Shown here piece by piece: positions 14,559-22,564 of a stretch of DNA of 42,459 nucleotides. Source of the DNA: Siminovitchia sp047228825. GTDB taxonomy: Bacteria > Bacillota > Bacilli > Bacillales > Bacillaceae_C. The stretch spans positions 1-42,459 of the forward strand of contig NZ_JBFEGN010000025.1 in assembly GCF_047228825.1 (NCBI RefSeq). Reading direction: 5' to 3'. A program made the position numbers and the translations under genes. Positions within the stretch are counted from its first letter, which is position 1; every line of letters starts with the position of its first letter. Below the pieces are notes generated by a model. That model was not told the origin of the DNA. It worked only from the letters and a program-made list of their open reading frames with translations, and searched no databases.

Positions 14559-15326
14559 TTATTGTATCCCGAATAATCTCTTGGCATTTTCGGCAGTCGC
14601 CCGGGCGACATCTTCATAGGAAATTCCTTTTAATTCGGCAATTTGCTCAGCTACCAGTTTCACGTATGCCGGTTCGTTTCTCTTTCCCCGATACGGGTGC
14701 GGCGCCAAGTACGGACAGTCTGTCTCGATCAGCAGCCTGTCAAGCGGAACCTCTACAGCCACTTTTTTCGGCTTTTTGGCATTTTTGAACGTAACAGGGC
14801 CGCCCAAGGAAATGTAAAAGTCAAGTGCCAAACATTCCTTGGCCGTTTCCGCACTCCCGCTGAAACAATGCATAATACCGCCAGCTTCCTTGGCGTTTTC
14901 TTCCTTGAGAATTTGAACAATATCCTCAGTTGCTTCCCGGTTATGTATGATCAGCGGCAAGCCCAGCTTCTTTGCGAGTCTGATCTGTTTGCGGAAAACT
15001 TTTTGCTGAATATCTTTCGGCGATTTATCCCAATGATAATCAAGCCCGATTTCCCCATAAGCCACTACCTTCGGATGGCGGGCTTTTTCCTCAAGCCATT
15101 TCAAATCCTCTTCCGTCATATCGATGGCATCAACCGGATGCCAGCCGACGCTCGCATACAAAAAATCGTATTCGTCGACTAGTTGAAGCGCTTTTTTGAC
15201 CGTTTTCCGATTAAAACCGACAACGACCATATGCTCTACCCCTGCTTCTTTTGCCCGACCGATAACCTCTTCCAAATCATCGTTAAATTGATCGTCATTT
15301 AAATGGACATGTGTATCAAACAGCAT
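14559..15326 (-). CDS. yabD: TatD-family metal-dependent DNase YabD
   Basis: TIM-barrel hydrolase of 255 residues, usual for TatD. Metal ligands appear in order: MLFDTHVHLND, the Glu of GEIGLDYHWD, IIHNREA, MHCFSGS, and IETDCPYLAPHPYRGKRNEP. Family members are 3'-5' exonucleases or deoxyribonucleases, with roles proposed in DNA quality control. The start at 15326 has GGAGAG upstream and matches the family N-terminus; codons upstream lack support. It lies between metS and yabE as in B. subtilis, but a strong terminator after metS suggests its own transcription or partial readthrough. Confidence 0.93.
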   Translation of the reverse strand: MLFDTHVHLNDDQFNDDLEEVIGRAKEAGVEHMVVVGFNRKTVKKALQLVDEYDFLYASVGWHPVDAIDMTEEDLKWLEEKARHPKVVAYGEIGLDYHWDKSPKDIQQKVFRKQIRLAKKLGLPLIIHNREATEDIVQILKEENAKEAGGIMHCFSGSAETAKECLALDFYISLGGPVTFKNAKKPKKVAVEVPLDRLLIETDCPYLAPHPYRGKRNEPAYVKLVAEQIAELKGISYEDVARATAENAKRLFGIQ

Positions 15327-15399
15327 GGGCTTTTCTCTCCTTTTCGAGTATAAAGTATTTAAAAGTAACATAAGTCACAGCAAGCTAACATTTGTATTA

Positions 15400-15460
15400 C
15401 AAAAAAAGAACATAGAAAGTCAGGCTGAAACAGGGACTAATCAGCCTTTCTCTCTATGCC
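15400..15460 (-). terminator. Terminator of metS
   Basis: A long hairpin with arms CATAGAAAG-CAGGCTGA (15411-15428) and TCAGCCTTTC-TCTCTATG (15441-15458), followed on the minus strand by a seven-T run. Confidence 0.8.
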
Positions 15461-15503
15461 CCCAACGCTTTGATTGTTTTCTGAACATTTAATTAAATTA
15501 AGT

Positions 15504-17456
15504 TTATTTTACAATGGCACCATTTGGTAAATCTTGATCGACGGAAGCAACTGATAAAATGCCATTTTCTTCTCCGGCCAAAATCATTCCCTGCGACAAT
15601 TCACCGCGAAGTTTGACCGGTTTTAAGTTGGCGACCACGATCACTTTTCGGCCGATTAGCTCTTCGGGTTTATAAAATTCGGCAATTCCGGAAACGACTT
15701 GCCGTTTCTCATACCCGAGATCAAGCTGCAATTTCAACAGTTTGTCCGCTTTTTTGACCGGTTCGCAGTCGATCACTTCAGCTACCCTTAATTCCACCTT
15801 CATAAAATCATCGATCGTAATTTCAGGAGATGTTTCCGGCTTTTCTTCAGGTTCCTTTGCCGGCTGGGGCCCCCTCATTTCATTCTGGATATAGCTGATT
15901 TCTTCTTCCATATCAAGCCTTGGAAAAATCGGTTCTCCTTTTTCAACCACTTTTGTCCCTTCCGGAATATTGCCGAACGTTTCCAGGCTTTCCCATGATT
16001 TGAACTGGTCATCGGTGATATTTAATTGAGCAAATATCCTTTTCGGCGATTCTGTTAAAAACGGCTGCAATAACACCGCTGCCCTGCGCAGGGACTCGGC
16101 CAAATGCACCATGACACTTCCTAATTCCCCGCGTTTTTCTTCGTCTTTCGCCAAAATCCACGGCCGGGTTTCATCGATATATTTATTTGTCCGGTTAATC
16201 ATATGCCATACGGACGAAAGGGCTACGGAAAACTCCATATGCTCCATCGCATTTTCATAATGCTCGACGGCCTTTTTCTGTTCAGCGAGCAATTCATTGT
16301 CAAAAGGAGTGATAGAGCCCCTATAGGCAGGGATGACTCCATCAAAATATTTATTGATCATCGCAATCGTTCTGTTTAACAAGTTGCCGAGGTCATTTGC
16401 CAGATCAAAGTTGATTCTTTCGATGAATCCTTCCGGAGTAAAAACGCCGTCAGAACCAAACGGCACTTCCCGCAGCAAGTAATATCGGACGGCATCGAGC
16501 CCGTAACGTTTCACAAGCATTACCGGGTCGACGACATTGCCTTTCGATTTGGACATTTTGCCGTCTTTCATGAGCAGCCACCCGTGGGCGAACACTTTTT
16601 TGGGAAGCGGCAAATCCAAAGCCATCAGCATGATCGGCCAATAGATGGTATGGAAACGGACAATTTCTTTCCCGACAAGATGTACGTCAGCAGGCCAATA
16701 TTTTACGTATTTTGAATCGTCGTCCGAACCGTAGCCAAGAGCTGTAATATAGTTTGTCAACGCATCGATCCATACGTAAATGACGTGCTTCGGATCCCCC
16801 GGCACCGGGATTCCCCAGTCAAACGTTGTCCTCGATACAGCCAGGTCTTCAAGCCCCGGCTTAATGAAATTGTTGATCATTTCATTTTTTCTTGATTCAG
16901 GCTGGATGAATTCGGGATTTTCTTCATAATATTGAAGAAGCCTGTCCACATATTTGCTCATCTTGAAAAAGTAAGATTCTTCCTTTACCTTTTCCACCGG
17001 GCGGCCGCAATCGGGGCAATTGCCGTCAACAAGCTGGCGCTCCGTAAAAAACGATTCGCAGGGTGTGCAATAAAAGCCTTCATATTCGTCCAAATAAATA
17101 TCCCCCTGATCAAGAAGGCGTTTAAATATTTTTTGAACAACATCCTTATGGCGCGGTTGAGTTGTACGGATAAAATCATCGTAAGATATATCCAGCAGCT
17201 TCCAAAGTTCCTGGATGCCGCTCGCCATCCGGTCTACATATTCTTTCGGCGTAATATTTTCCTTTTCCGCCTGCTTTTGAATTTTTTGACCGTGCTCGTC
17301 CGTCCCCGTCAAATACATGACATCATAACCGCGGATTCTTTTATAACGTGCCATCGCATCGCCCGCTACCGTCGTATACGCGTGGCCGATATGCAAATTG
17401 CCGCTCGGATAATAAATCGGTGTCGTTAAGTAAAAAGTTTTCAGTTTCTCCTTCAC
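15504..17456 (-). CDS. metS: Methionyl-tRNA synthetase
   Basis: Class I aminoacyl-tRNA synthetase of 650 residues charging tRNA-Met. The HIGH motif is in SGNLHIGHAYTTV, the zinc knuckle is CTPCESF...CPDCGRP, and the KMSKS loop is DGKMSKSKGN. The C-terminal EMAP/Trbp111 tRNA-binding domain (about 545-650) begins TIDDFMKVELRVAEVIDCEPVKKADKLL. The start is GTG with GGGAGG eight bases upstream. It is followed by a strong terminator. No T-box is seen in the upstream 350 bases, and I could not find a convincing promoter there. Confidence 0.97.
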   Translation of the reverse strand: MKEKLKTFYLTTPIYYPSGNLHIGHAYTTVAGDAMARYKRIRGYDVMYLTGTDEHGQKIQKQAEKENITPKEYVDRMASGIQELWKLLDISYDDFIRTTQPRHKDVVQKIFKRLLDQGDIYLDEYEGFYCTPCESFFTERQLVDGNCPDCGRPVEKVKEESYFFKMSKYVDRLLQYYEENPEFIQPESRKNEMINNFIKPGLEDLAVSRTTFDWGIPVPGDPKHVIYVWIDALTNYITALGYGSDDDSKYVKYWPADVHLVGKEIVRFHTIYWPIMLMALDLPLPKKVFAHGWLLMKDGKMSKSKGNVVDPVMLVKRYGLDAVRYYLLREVPFGSDGVFTPEGFIERINFDLANDLGNLLNRTIAMINKYFDGVIPAYRGSITPFDNELLAEQKKAVEHYENAMEHMEFSVALSSVWHMINRTNKYIDETRPWILAKDEEKRGELGSVMVHLAESLRRAAVLLQPFLTESPKRIFAQLNITDDQFKSWESLETFGNIPEGTKVVEKGEPIFPRLDMEEEISYIQNEMRGPQPAKEPEEKPETSPEITIDDFMKVELRVAEVIDCEPVKKADKLLKLQLDLGYEKRQVVSGIAEFYKPEELIGRKVIVVANLKPVKLRGELSQGMILAGEENGILSVASVDQDLPNGAIVK

Positions 17457-17805
17457 GCTGTTTTCCTCCCTCTTATCACTGCCTCAAATGGACTATATAT
17501 TAAATGCCTATTTGCAATCATCATGGCCTCTTCTACAGTAAAAATATACGTGAAATCAAACAATCCTGCAACCTGGGGAACTTATGGCAAAACGGACGTT
17601 TTTATTAAATTGAAGCATTTGATCGCTTGGAGCTAGTTATCTTTTCATAGGACATTCTATTCAAGAAATTGACAATTTTTTTATTTAATAATTGACGGAT
17701 ATGGGAAAGACTGGTACGATGAATGTAACTAACTAGTCTATTAAACATGATCGTTTTGATATAGATGGGATAAAAAAAGAAGAAAAATCGGAGAGGAGCA
17801 ATTTA
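17457..17805. other. Divergent intergenic region metS-abrB
   Basis: It holds the abrB promoter and ribosome site at its right end and the metS ribosome site (GGGAGG) at its left end. I see no gene, riboswitch or repeat between about 17500 and 17650, and no convincing metS promoter. Confidence 0.6.
17692..17720 (+). promoter_or_regulatory. Sigma-A promoter of abrB
   Basis: TTGACG (17692-17697), a 17-base spacer and TACGAT (17715-17720). A second TTGACA (17669-17674) lies 23 bases upstream in an A+T-rich tract. I see no good Spo0A box, although Spo0A represses abrB in B. subtilis. Confidence 0.7.
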
Positions 17806-18099
17806 ATGAAATCGACCGGAATTGTGCGAAAAGTGGATGAACTCGGGCGGGTTGTCATCCCGATTGAACTGAGGCGGACGCTGGGAATTGAGGAAAAAGA
17901 CGCATTGGAAATATATGTAGACGATGACAGGATTATTTTAAAAAAGTACAAACCGAGCATGAGCTGCCATATAACCGGCATTGTGTCAGACGACAACGTA
18001 CTGATTGCAGGAGGAAAATTGGTATTAAGCAAGGAAGGCGCCGACCAGCTCATCAATGAAATTCAGGAAGCTTTTAAAACGAAAGAACTGGATGTATAG
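17806..18099 (+). CDS. abrB: Transition-state regulator AbrB
   Basis: DNA-binding regulator of 97 residues (B. subtilis 96). The N-terminal swapped-hairpin domain MKSTGIVRKVDELGRVVIPIELRRTLGIEEKDALEIYVDDDRIILKKY is intact with its conserved Arg residues. The C-terminal multimerisation domain follows (CHITGIVSDDNVLIAGGKLVLS). It represses post-exponential genes, including spoVG. It is on the plus strand among minus-strand genes, as in B. subtilis. GGAGAGGAG precedes the ATG and a sigma-A promoter lies 85 bases upstream. It is convergent with luxS across a shared bidirectional terminator. Confidence 0.97.
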   Translation: MKSTGIVRKVDELGRVVIPIELRRTLGIEEKDALEIYVDDDRIILKKYKPSMSCHITGIVSDDNVLIAGGKLVLSKEGADQLINEIQEAFKTKELDV

Positions 18100-18104
18100 C
18101 TAAA

Positions 18105-18146
18105 TAAATAAGAGCCGTTTCTTTTAAAAGGAAACGGCTCTTATTG
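18105..18146. terminator. Bidirectional terminator between abrB and luxS
   Basis: Eleven-base perfect arms (18111-18121 and 18131-18141). A-rich sequence on the left gives a T tail for luxS, and TTAT on the right gives a weak tail for abrB. Confidence 0.75.
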
Positions 18147-18154
18147 GTCAAATT

Positions 18155-18619
18155 TTAAAAAACTTCCGTCCATTCATCTTTATGATCGAGCATCTTCCGT
18201 GCAATTTCTTTGGCTCCTTCAAGGCTGTGACTGGCAGCCCATCCGCATTGAATCTCGTTGCACGCAGGGACTTCCGTTGCTTCCAATACATCGTTTAACG
18301 TTTTCTCCAAAATGTTTAATACATCATCATCATCATCGTGATTCACAAAGGACATGTAATAGCCCGTTTGGCAGCCCATTGGACTGATGTCCACGATCTT
18401 GTCGGAATGATTCCGGCTGAACTCCGCCATCATGTGCTCAAGTGAATGCAATGCCGGCATTTCCATATGTTCTTTGTTCGGCTGGCAAAAACGGATATCA
18501 TATTTTTTGATGATATCCCCTTTCTCTCCCTTGATGACACCTGCAAGCCTGACATATGGGGCCTTCACCTTCGTATGATCCAAATTGAAACTTTCAACAT
18601 TCATCTTTTGCTTCGCCAT
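18155..18619 (-). CDS. luxS: S-ribosylhomocysteine lyase LuxS
   Basis: Metalloenzyme of 154 residues. It splits S-ribosylhomocysteine to homocysteine and DPD, the precursor of autoinducer-2, in the activated methyl cycle. Metal ligands are the HSLEH motif and the Cys of IQCGWAASHSLEGA. The catalytic Cys is in SPMGCQTGYYMSF. ATG 18619 has GGAGAGAG upstream and lies two bases after the yrrT stop (TGATAATG), so translation is coupled. In B. subtilis luxS is at an unrelated locus. Here it and yrrT are inserted between abrB and rsmI, which unites two steps of SAM recycling in one transcription unit. Confidence 0.95.
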   Translation of the reverse strand: MAKQKMNVESFNLDHTKVKAPYVRLAGVIKGEKGDIIKKYDIRFCQPNKEHMEMPALHSLEHMMAEFSRNHSDKIVDISPMGCQTGYYMSFVNHDDDDDVLNILEKTLNDVLEATEVPACNEIQCGWAASHSLEGAKEIARKMLDHKDEWTEVF

Positions 18620-18621
18620 TA

Positions 18622-19266
18622 TCACTCTCTCCTTTTCATTGCTTCTGCAAGCCATACAAACCGGTTTTTTTGAGTAAAGGATGCATCAAAGCCCGCTTCG
18701 CCAAATAATTGATTCATTTTTGGGATGGTCGTATAAAACTCGGACTTCAGGTCAGCGGCCAGCCGGTTGAATTGTTTGCTCTCCGCTTCCTTTATCATAT
18801 CCTGTTTCGCTTCATTACTCACGAATATCGTATCGGCAAACACAATTCGCCCGCCTTCCCCGAGCATTTTTCCAAATTGCTGAATGGCCCCGGTTTTTTC
18901 GTCATCTGTCAAATGATGAAAGGCATACGTGCTGACAATCGTATCCGGATGTTGTTTCGGCATCGGAAATTCCAGGAAATCTCCTTCTACAATCGTCACC
19001 CCGGGCAATTTTTTGCGAGCAATGCGTCTCATCCCTTCGGAAGGTTCAATTCCATAAACCTGTTTGCCCATCTTTATCATTTTTTCGGTTAAATTCCCCG
19101 TACCTGCCCCAAATTCAAATATATACCCTTTTGCTTTTTTTGCAACCTCTGAAAGAATATCATCATAGCCTTCGAATACTTCCTTATATTCAATGTCCGA
19201 ACCTTTTACGGTATGATCATACGTCATCGACCATTCATCGAATAAAGCATCAAATTGTCTAGTCAA
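18622..19266 (-). CDS. yrrT: YrrT-like SAM-dependent methyltransferase
   Basis: Class I methyltransferase of 214 residues. The SAM site is YIFEFGAGTGNLTEKM, with the acidic motif GIEPSEGMRRIARKKLPG and the post-motif STYAFHHLTDDEK. The N-terminus, TRQFDALFDEWSMTYDHTV, fits the YrrT family, which in B. subtilis heads an operon with mtnN and the reverse-transsulfuration genes and is linked to SAM recycling; its acceptor is not known. The start is TTG with GGGTG seven bases upstream. The adjacent luxS supports a methyl-cycle role. mtnN, which makes the LuxS substrate, is not in the window. No SAM riboswitch is seen upstream. Confidence 0.85.
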   Translation of the reverse strand: MTRQFDALFDEWSMTYDHTVKGSDIEYKEVFEGYDDILSEVAKKAKGYIFEFGAGTGNLTEKMIKMGKQVYGIEPSEGMRRIARKKLPGVTIVEGDFLEFPMPKQHPDTIVSTYAFHHLTDDEKTGAIQQFGKMLGEGGRIVFADTIFVSNEAKQDMIKEAESKQFNRLAADLKSEFYTTIPKMNQLFGEAGFDASFTQKNRFVWLAEAMKRRE

Positions 19267-19361
19267 CCTTTTTCACCCTTTCCCCATAAAAATACTCAGA
19301 ATTAACATATGATATAATGTACCATCTGATTCAAAAAAAAGCAATTTATGTTTAAATAGCG

Positions 19362-19404
19362 AAAAATTAAGAAAAGCACGGGTTCCATCCTTGGAACTTC
19401 GTGC
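19362..19404 (-). terminator. Terminator of the rsmI operon
   Basis: GCACG..GTTCCA pairs with TGGAAC..CGTGC (19376-19404), with T-rich sequence on the minus strand. It begins one base after the rsmI stop codon and separates the tmk-rsmI gene string from yrrT-luxS. Confidence 0.8.
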
Positions 19405-19405
19405 A

Positions 19406-20284
19406 TTATGATTCGTCTTTTATATGATAGGCCTGGTATACTTCCCTTTTTGGCAGCTTTCGGTCCTTTGCAGCAAGTTTGATTGCTTCTTTTGGAGGCA
19501 TTGCTTTTTCCAATATATACTGTTCCACATGCTCCTTTATCGTAAGCGGCGCCCACCACGACGGTTCTTCCTGCTTATCATCACCGTTTCCTTCAATAAC
19601 CAAACAAAATTCACCGCGAATTTGTTCGGCTTTTGCCCATTCAAGCGCCTCTTGGACCGTCCCGCGCAAAAATTCCTCGAACTTCTTCGTCAGTTCCCGT
19701 GATAGAACAATCTTTCGGTTACCCCAAATATCCAGCATTTGCTGCAGTGTTTCCTTCAAGCGGTGGGGCGCCTCATAGAGAAGGATCGCTCCTTCCTGAT
19801 ATTTTAAACGTATAAGCGCCTCTTTCTTTTCTTTTTTTCCCCGCGGCAAAAAGCCGTAAAAATAAAATGGCTGCGGGTTCAGTCCGGATGCAATGAGCGC
19901 CGTGATGGCAGCATTGGCCCCCGGCAATGGAACGACCGGAATTCCTTCTGCAATTGCGGCCCCGACAATTTCAAAACCGGGATCGGAAATACATGGCGTT
20001 CCGGCGTCGCTCACAAGCGCCACTTTTTCCCCTTTCAACAATCGATCAACCAGCCGGCGGCCGCTCGTTTCTTTATTATGCTCGTGATAGCTGACGAGGG
20101 GGGTATTGATTTCAAAGTAATGGCATAGTTTTTTTGTGTTTCTCGTATCTTCAGCCGCTATAACATCCGCTTCTTTCATAAGCCGAATGGCCCGGAACGT
20201 CATATCTTCCAAGTTTCCGATCGGAGTGGGTATCAAATATAGGGCTCCGCCGGCATGTTCATAATTGTTATTCTGACTGTGCAT
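19406..20284 (-). CDS. rsmI: 16S rRNA (cytidine1402-2'-O)-methyltransferase RsmI
   Basis: Tetrapyrrole-methylase-fold enzyme of 292 residues that methylates the 2'-OH of C1402 in the 30S decoding centre. Landmarks: GALYLIPTPIGNLEDMTFRA, AEDTRNTKKL, VALVSDAGTPCISDPG, VVPLPGANAAITAL and YEAPHRLKETL. It overlaps yazA by 17 bases, so its start ATG lies inside the preceding gene and translation is probably coupled. It is last of the tmk-to-rsmI string and is followed at once by a terminator. Confidence 0.95.
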   Translation of the reverse strand: MHSQNNNYEHAGGALYLIPTPIGNLEDMTFRAIRLMKEADVIAAEDTRNTKKLCHYFEINTPLVSYHEHNKETSGRRLVDRLLKGEKVALVSDAGTPCISDPGFEIVGAAIAEGIPVVPLPGANAAITALIASGLNPQPFYFYGFLPRGKKEKKEALIRLKYQEGAILLYEAPHRLKETLQQMLDIWGNRKIVLSRELTKKFEEFLRGTVQEALEWAKAEQIRGEFCLVIEGNGDDKQEEPSWWAPLTIKEHVEQYILEKAMPPKEAIKLAAKDRKLPKREVYQAYHIKDES

Positions 20285-20546
20285 TTAGTTCACCAGCCTT
20301 TAAAAATTGCTCTTTTTGGTGCCGCGATAGCCGTTTGAAAGCATATTCGGCCCGCAGCGCTTCGCCTTTATCCCCAAACTCCTCAAGATGGATCATGTTC
20401 GCGGGCAGCCTTGCCCTCGTATATTTTGCACCTTTCCCGCCGTTATGCTCCGCAAGCCTTCGTTCAGGATCCACCGTGTAGCCGCCATAATAGGATCCGT
20501 CGCTGCATTGGAGTACATAAAAATAATGTTTGTTATTGTTCCCCAT
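20268..20546 (-). CDS. yazA: GIY-YIG domain nuclease-like protein YazA
   Basis: Small protein of 92 residues made up of one UvrC/intron-type GIY-YIG domain. The motif appears as HYFYVLQCSDGSYYGGYTVDPERRL, then GAKYTRARLP and the Glu of RAEYAFKRLSR. Family members of this stand-alone type have no established function in Bacillus. It overlaps yabB by 14 bases upstream and rsmI by 17 bases downstream, so it is embedded in a coupled string. Confidence 0.92.
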   Translation of the reverse strand: MGNNNKHYFYVLQCSDGSYYGGYTVDPERRLAEHNGGKGAKYTRARLPANMIHLEEFGDKGEALRAEYAFKRLSRHQKEQFLKAGELNAQSE

Positions 20547-21276
20547 ATAAAATCTCTCTCATCTCAGGTGTATATTCATTATTTTCATCGTAGACAAACA
20601 AAGGCGGAAGCGCCTTTAAGCCGGCATTTCCGTTTTTTGTCCCTTCCACCAAAATCGTATTGGCCTCTTTCCCGCTTTTTGGATACACAAAGCGCAGGCG
20701 CTTTGGCTCCAGCCGATATTGCCTCATGAACGTTAAAATATCCATTAATCTATCGGGCCTGTGGACGAAAGCCGCCTTGCCCCCCTGGCGGAGCAACTGG
20801 CTGCTGACACGGATGACGTCTTCCAATGAACAAAGAATCTCATGGCGGGCAATGGCCAAATATTGATTTTCATTCATGACATGCGGGGAGGGGGAGGCAA
20901 AATAAGGGGGGTTGCAGGTTACGGCATCAAACTTGCCGTGACCGACTGTTTTAGGCATTTCTTTTAAATCGCCATGGATCATTTGAATCCGGTCCTCCAG
21001 CCCGTTGTAACGGATGCTCCTGACAGCCATTTGGTAAAGGCGCTCTTGAATTTCCACCCCTGTAATGGCCGCTTTCGTTTTATTGCTCAATAAAAGCGGG
21101 ACAACTCCATTGCCGCTGCACAAATCGATAATATTTCCCTTTTGAATCGGAATATAAGCAAAGCGCGCCAGCAGGACGGCATCGAGGGAAAAAGCAAATA
21201 CTGTCGGGCTTTGAATGATTTTAAGGTTTTCAGCCAGCAGGTAATCCAATCGTTCATCTTCATATAACTCAACCAC
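20533..21276 (-). CDS. yabB: tRNA (adenine-N6)-methyltransferase-like protein YabB
   Basis: SAM-dependent methyltransferase of 247 residues. Motif I is IIDLCSGNGVVPLLLSNK and the N6-adenine catalytic motif is CNPPYFAS. Such YabB/TrmN6-type enzymes are thought to methylate A37 of tRNA-Val, by relation to the E. coli enzyme; the substrate here is inferred. The start is GTG. A terminator-like hairpin lies 36 bases upstream, so expression may be partly uncoupled from yabA. Confidence 0.88.
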   Translation of the reverse strand: MVELYEDERLDYLLAENLKIIQSPTVFAFSLDAVLLARFAYIPIQKGNIIDLCSGNGVVPLLLSNKTKAAITGVEIQERLYQMAVRSIRYNGLEDRIQMIHGDLKEMPKTVGHGKFDAVTCNPPYFASPSPHVMNENQYLAIARHEILCSLEDVIRVSSQLLRQGGKAAFVHRPDRLMDILTFMRQYRLEPKRLRFVYPKSGKEANTILVEGTKNGNAGLKALPPLFVYDENNEYTPEMREILYGEQ

Positions 21277-21312
21277 GTATCTTCACTCCATTGCAGCAGG
21301 CATTGTACACTT

Positions 21313-21342
21313 GAAAAATAGCCTTCCCAAATACAGGAAGGC
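21313..21342 (-). terminator. Terminator-like hairpin between yabA and yabB
   Basis: GCCTTCC/GGAAGGC arms (21321-21327, 21336-21342) followed on the minus strand by TATTTTT. It is inside the conserved gene string, so it probably gives partial termination. Confidence 0.7.
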
Positions 21343-21355
21343 CATATGTTCATCA

Positions 21356-21727
21356 TTATTTTTTATTCAGAAAGGAAAGGCAAAATAGGCAATCTTCATC
21401 CCTGCGGGGACTTCCAAAGTGCACATTGCAAATGTGGAAGCCTTCTTGATATATGCGGGCCAAATTGTCATAGCCTTCACCAATTTCTTTCATATAATCA
21501 TATTCAACGTGCTCGTCCTTTTTTTTGCCGGCCGATAAGAATTTCCCCTGCTCCATTCCTTGATTCAGATGTCTCCGCAAATGGTCGTTTTCCAGTTTCA
21601 GGGCATGATTTTCTTCAATCAATTCGCCCAGATACTGTTTTAATTCGCCAAGCTGCTGATACAACTCGCCGATTTGCATTTCCATATTGCTTACCGAATC
21701 ATAGAATTCCTTCTTATCATTCATCAT
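21356..21727 (-). CDS. yabA: Replication-initiation control protein YabA
   Basis: Protein of 123 residues that binds DnaA and DnaN and restrains initiation at oriC. An N-terminal coiled coil (about 1-60; heptads in MEMQIGELYQQLGELKQYLGELIEENHALKLEN) mediates oligomerisation. The C-terminal zinc-binding module has HICNVHFGSPRRDEDCLFCLSFL with the Cys/His ligands. It lies between ricT and yabB as in B. subtilis and is followed by a terminator-like hairpin. Confidence 0.95.
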   Translation of the reverse strand: MMNDKKEFYDSVSNMEMQIGELYQQLGELKQYLGELIEENHALKLENDHLRRHLNQGMEQGKFLSAGKKKDEHVEYDYMKEIGEGYDNLARIYQEGFHICNVHFGSPRRDEDCLFCLSFLNKK

Positions 21728-21736
21728 ACCACCCCA

Positions 21737-22564
21737 TTAGTCCGAGGCCTGAACAGACGTCACACTTTGAGCTGTAATCTCTTCCAACGTATACTCTAAA
21801 ATCCGCTCTTGACCGGACAGTTCCACTTGCAAAATTCTTTCCAAAATATTTAAACCAATTACTTTTCCCGATCCGTTCGGCGTGCGAATCATCTCTCCCA
21901 CATCGGGGAGCTCGGCTTTGGCTGTTTCATATTCGTCATTTTCATATTTCAAACAGCACATCAGCCGTCCGCACAGTCCGGAAATTTTGGTTGGATTTAA
22001 TGAAAGGTTTTGGTCTTTCGCCATTTTTATCGAAACAGGCTCAAAATCCCCGAGGAAGGTGGAGCAGCAGAGCATACGCCCGCACGGCCCAATCCCTCCG
22101 AGCATTTTGGCTTCATCCCTTACACCGATCTGCCTCAATTCGATTCTCGTACGAAAAATAGAGGCCAGGTCTTTCACCAATTCCCTGAAGTCAATCCGTC
22201 CATCTGCGGTAAAATAAAAGATGACTTTATTGCGGTCAAATGTATATTCAACATCTACGAGCTTCATATCGAGCTGATGTTCGGCAATTTTCTTTGAACA
22301 GATTTCATATGCTTCTTCCGCTGCTTTTTTATTTTCTTCCACGTTTTGTTTATCGTCCAGATTGGCAATCCGGACGATTTTTTTTAGCGGCAGCACAACA
22401 TCATGTTCACTTACTTGCTTCTTGTCTGTAACGGCTTTTCCAAACTCGATGCCCCGGGCCGTCTCGACGATAACATAGTCGTTCTTTCCGACGGGATGAG
22501 CCTGGGGATCAAAATAATATATTTTACCGGCTTTTTTAAACCGGACACCTACTACGTTATACAA
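21737..22564 (-). CDS. ricT: RicT (YaaT), PSP1-domain regulator of RNA maturation and sporulation
   Basis: Protein of 275 residues. Together with RicA and RicF it forms an iron-sulfur complex that assists RNase Y-dependent mRNA maturation and affects sporulation, competence and biofilm formation. The PSP1 domain covers about 60-145. Conserved cysteines that help hold the cluster appear in GGIGPCGRMLCCSTFLGDF and KISGLCGRLMCCLKYE. The start is TTG and overlaps the holB stop by eight bases; the ribosome site GGGGGGA lies within the end of holB, implying coupling. Confidence 0.94.
   Translation of the reverse strand: MYNVVGVRFKKAGKIYYFDPQAHPVGKNDYVIVETARGIEFGKAVTDKKQVSEHDVVLPLKKIVRIANLDDKQNVEENKKAAEEAYEICSKKIAEHQLDMKLVDVEYTFDRNKVIFYFTADGRIDFRELVKDLASIFRTRIELRQIGVRDEAKMLGGIGPCGRMLCCSTFLGDFEPVSIKMAKDQNLSLNPTKISGLCGRLMCCLKYENDEYETAKAELPDVGEMIRTPNGSGKVIGLNILERILQVELSGQERILEYTLEEITAQSVTSVQASD

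Noticed and set aside
18311..18341. Short CATCATCATC run inside luxS, considered as a repeat
   Set aside because: It encodes the DDDDD run in LuxS and is ordinary coding sequence.
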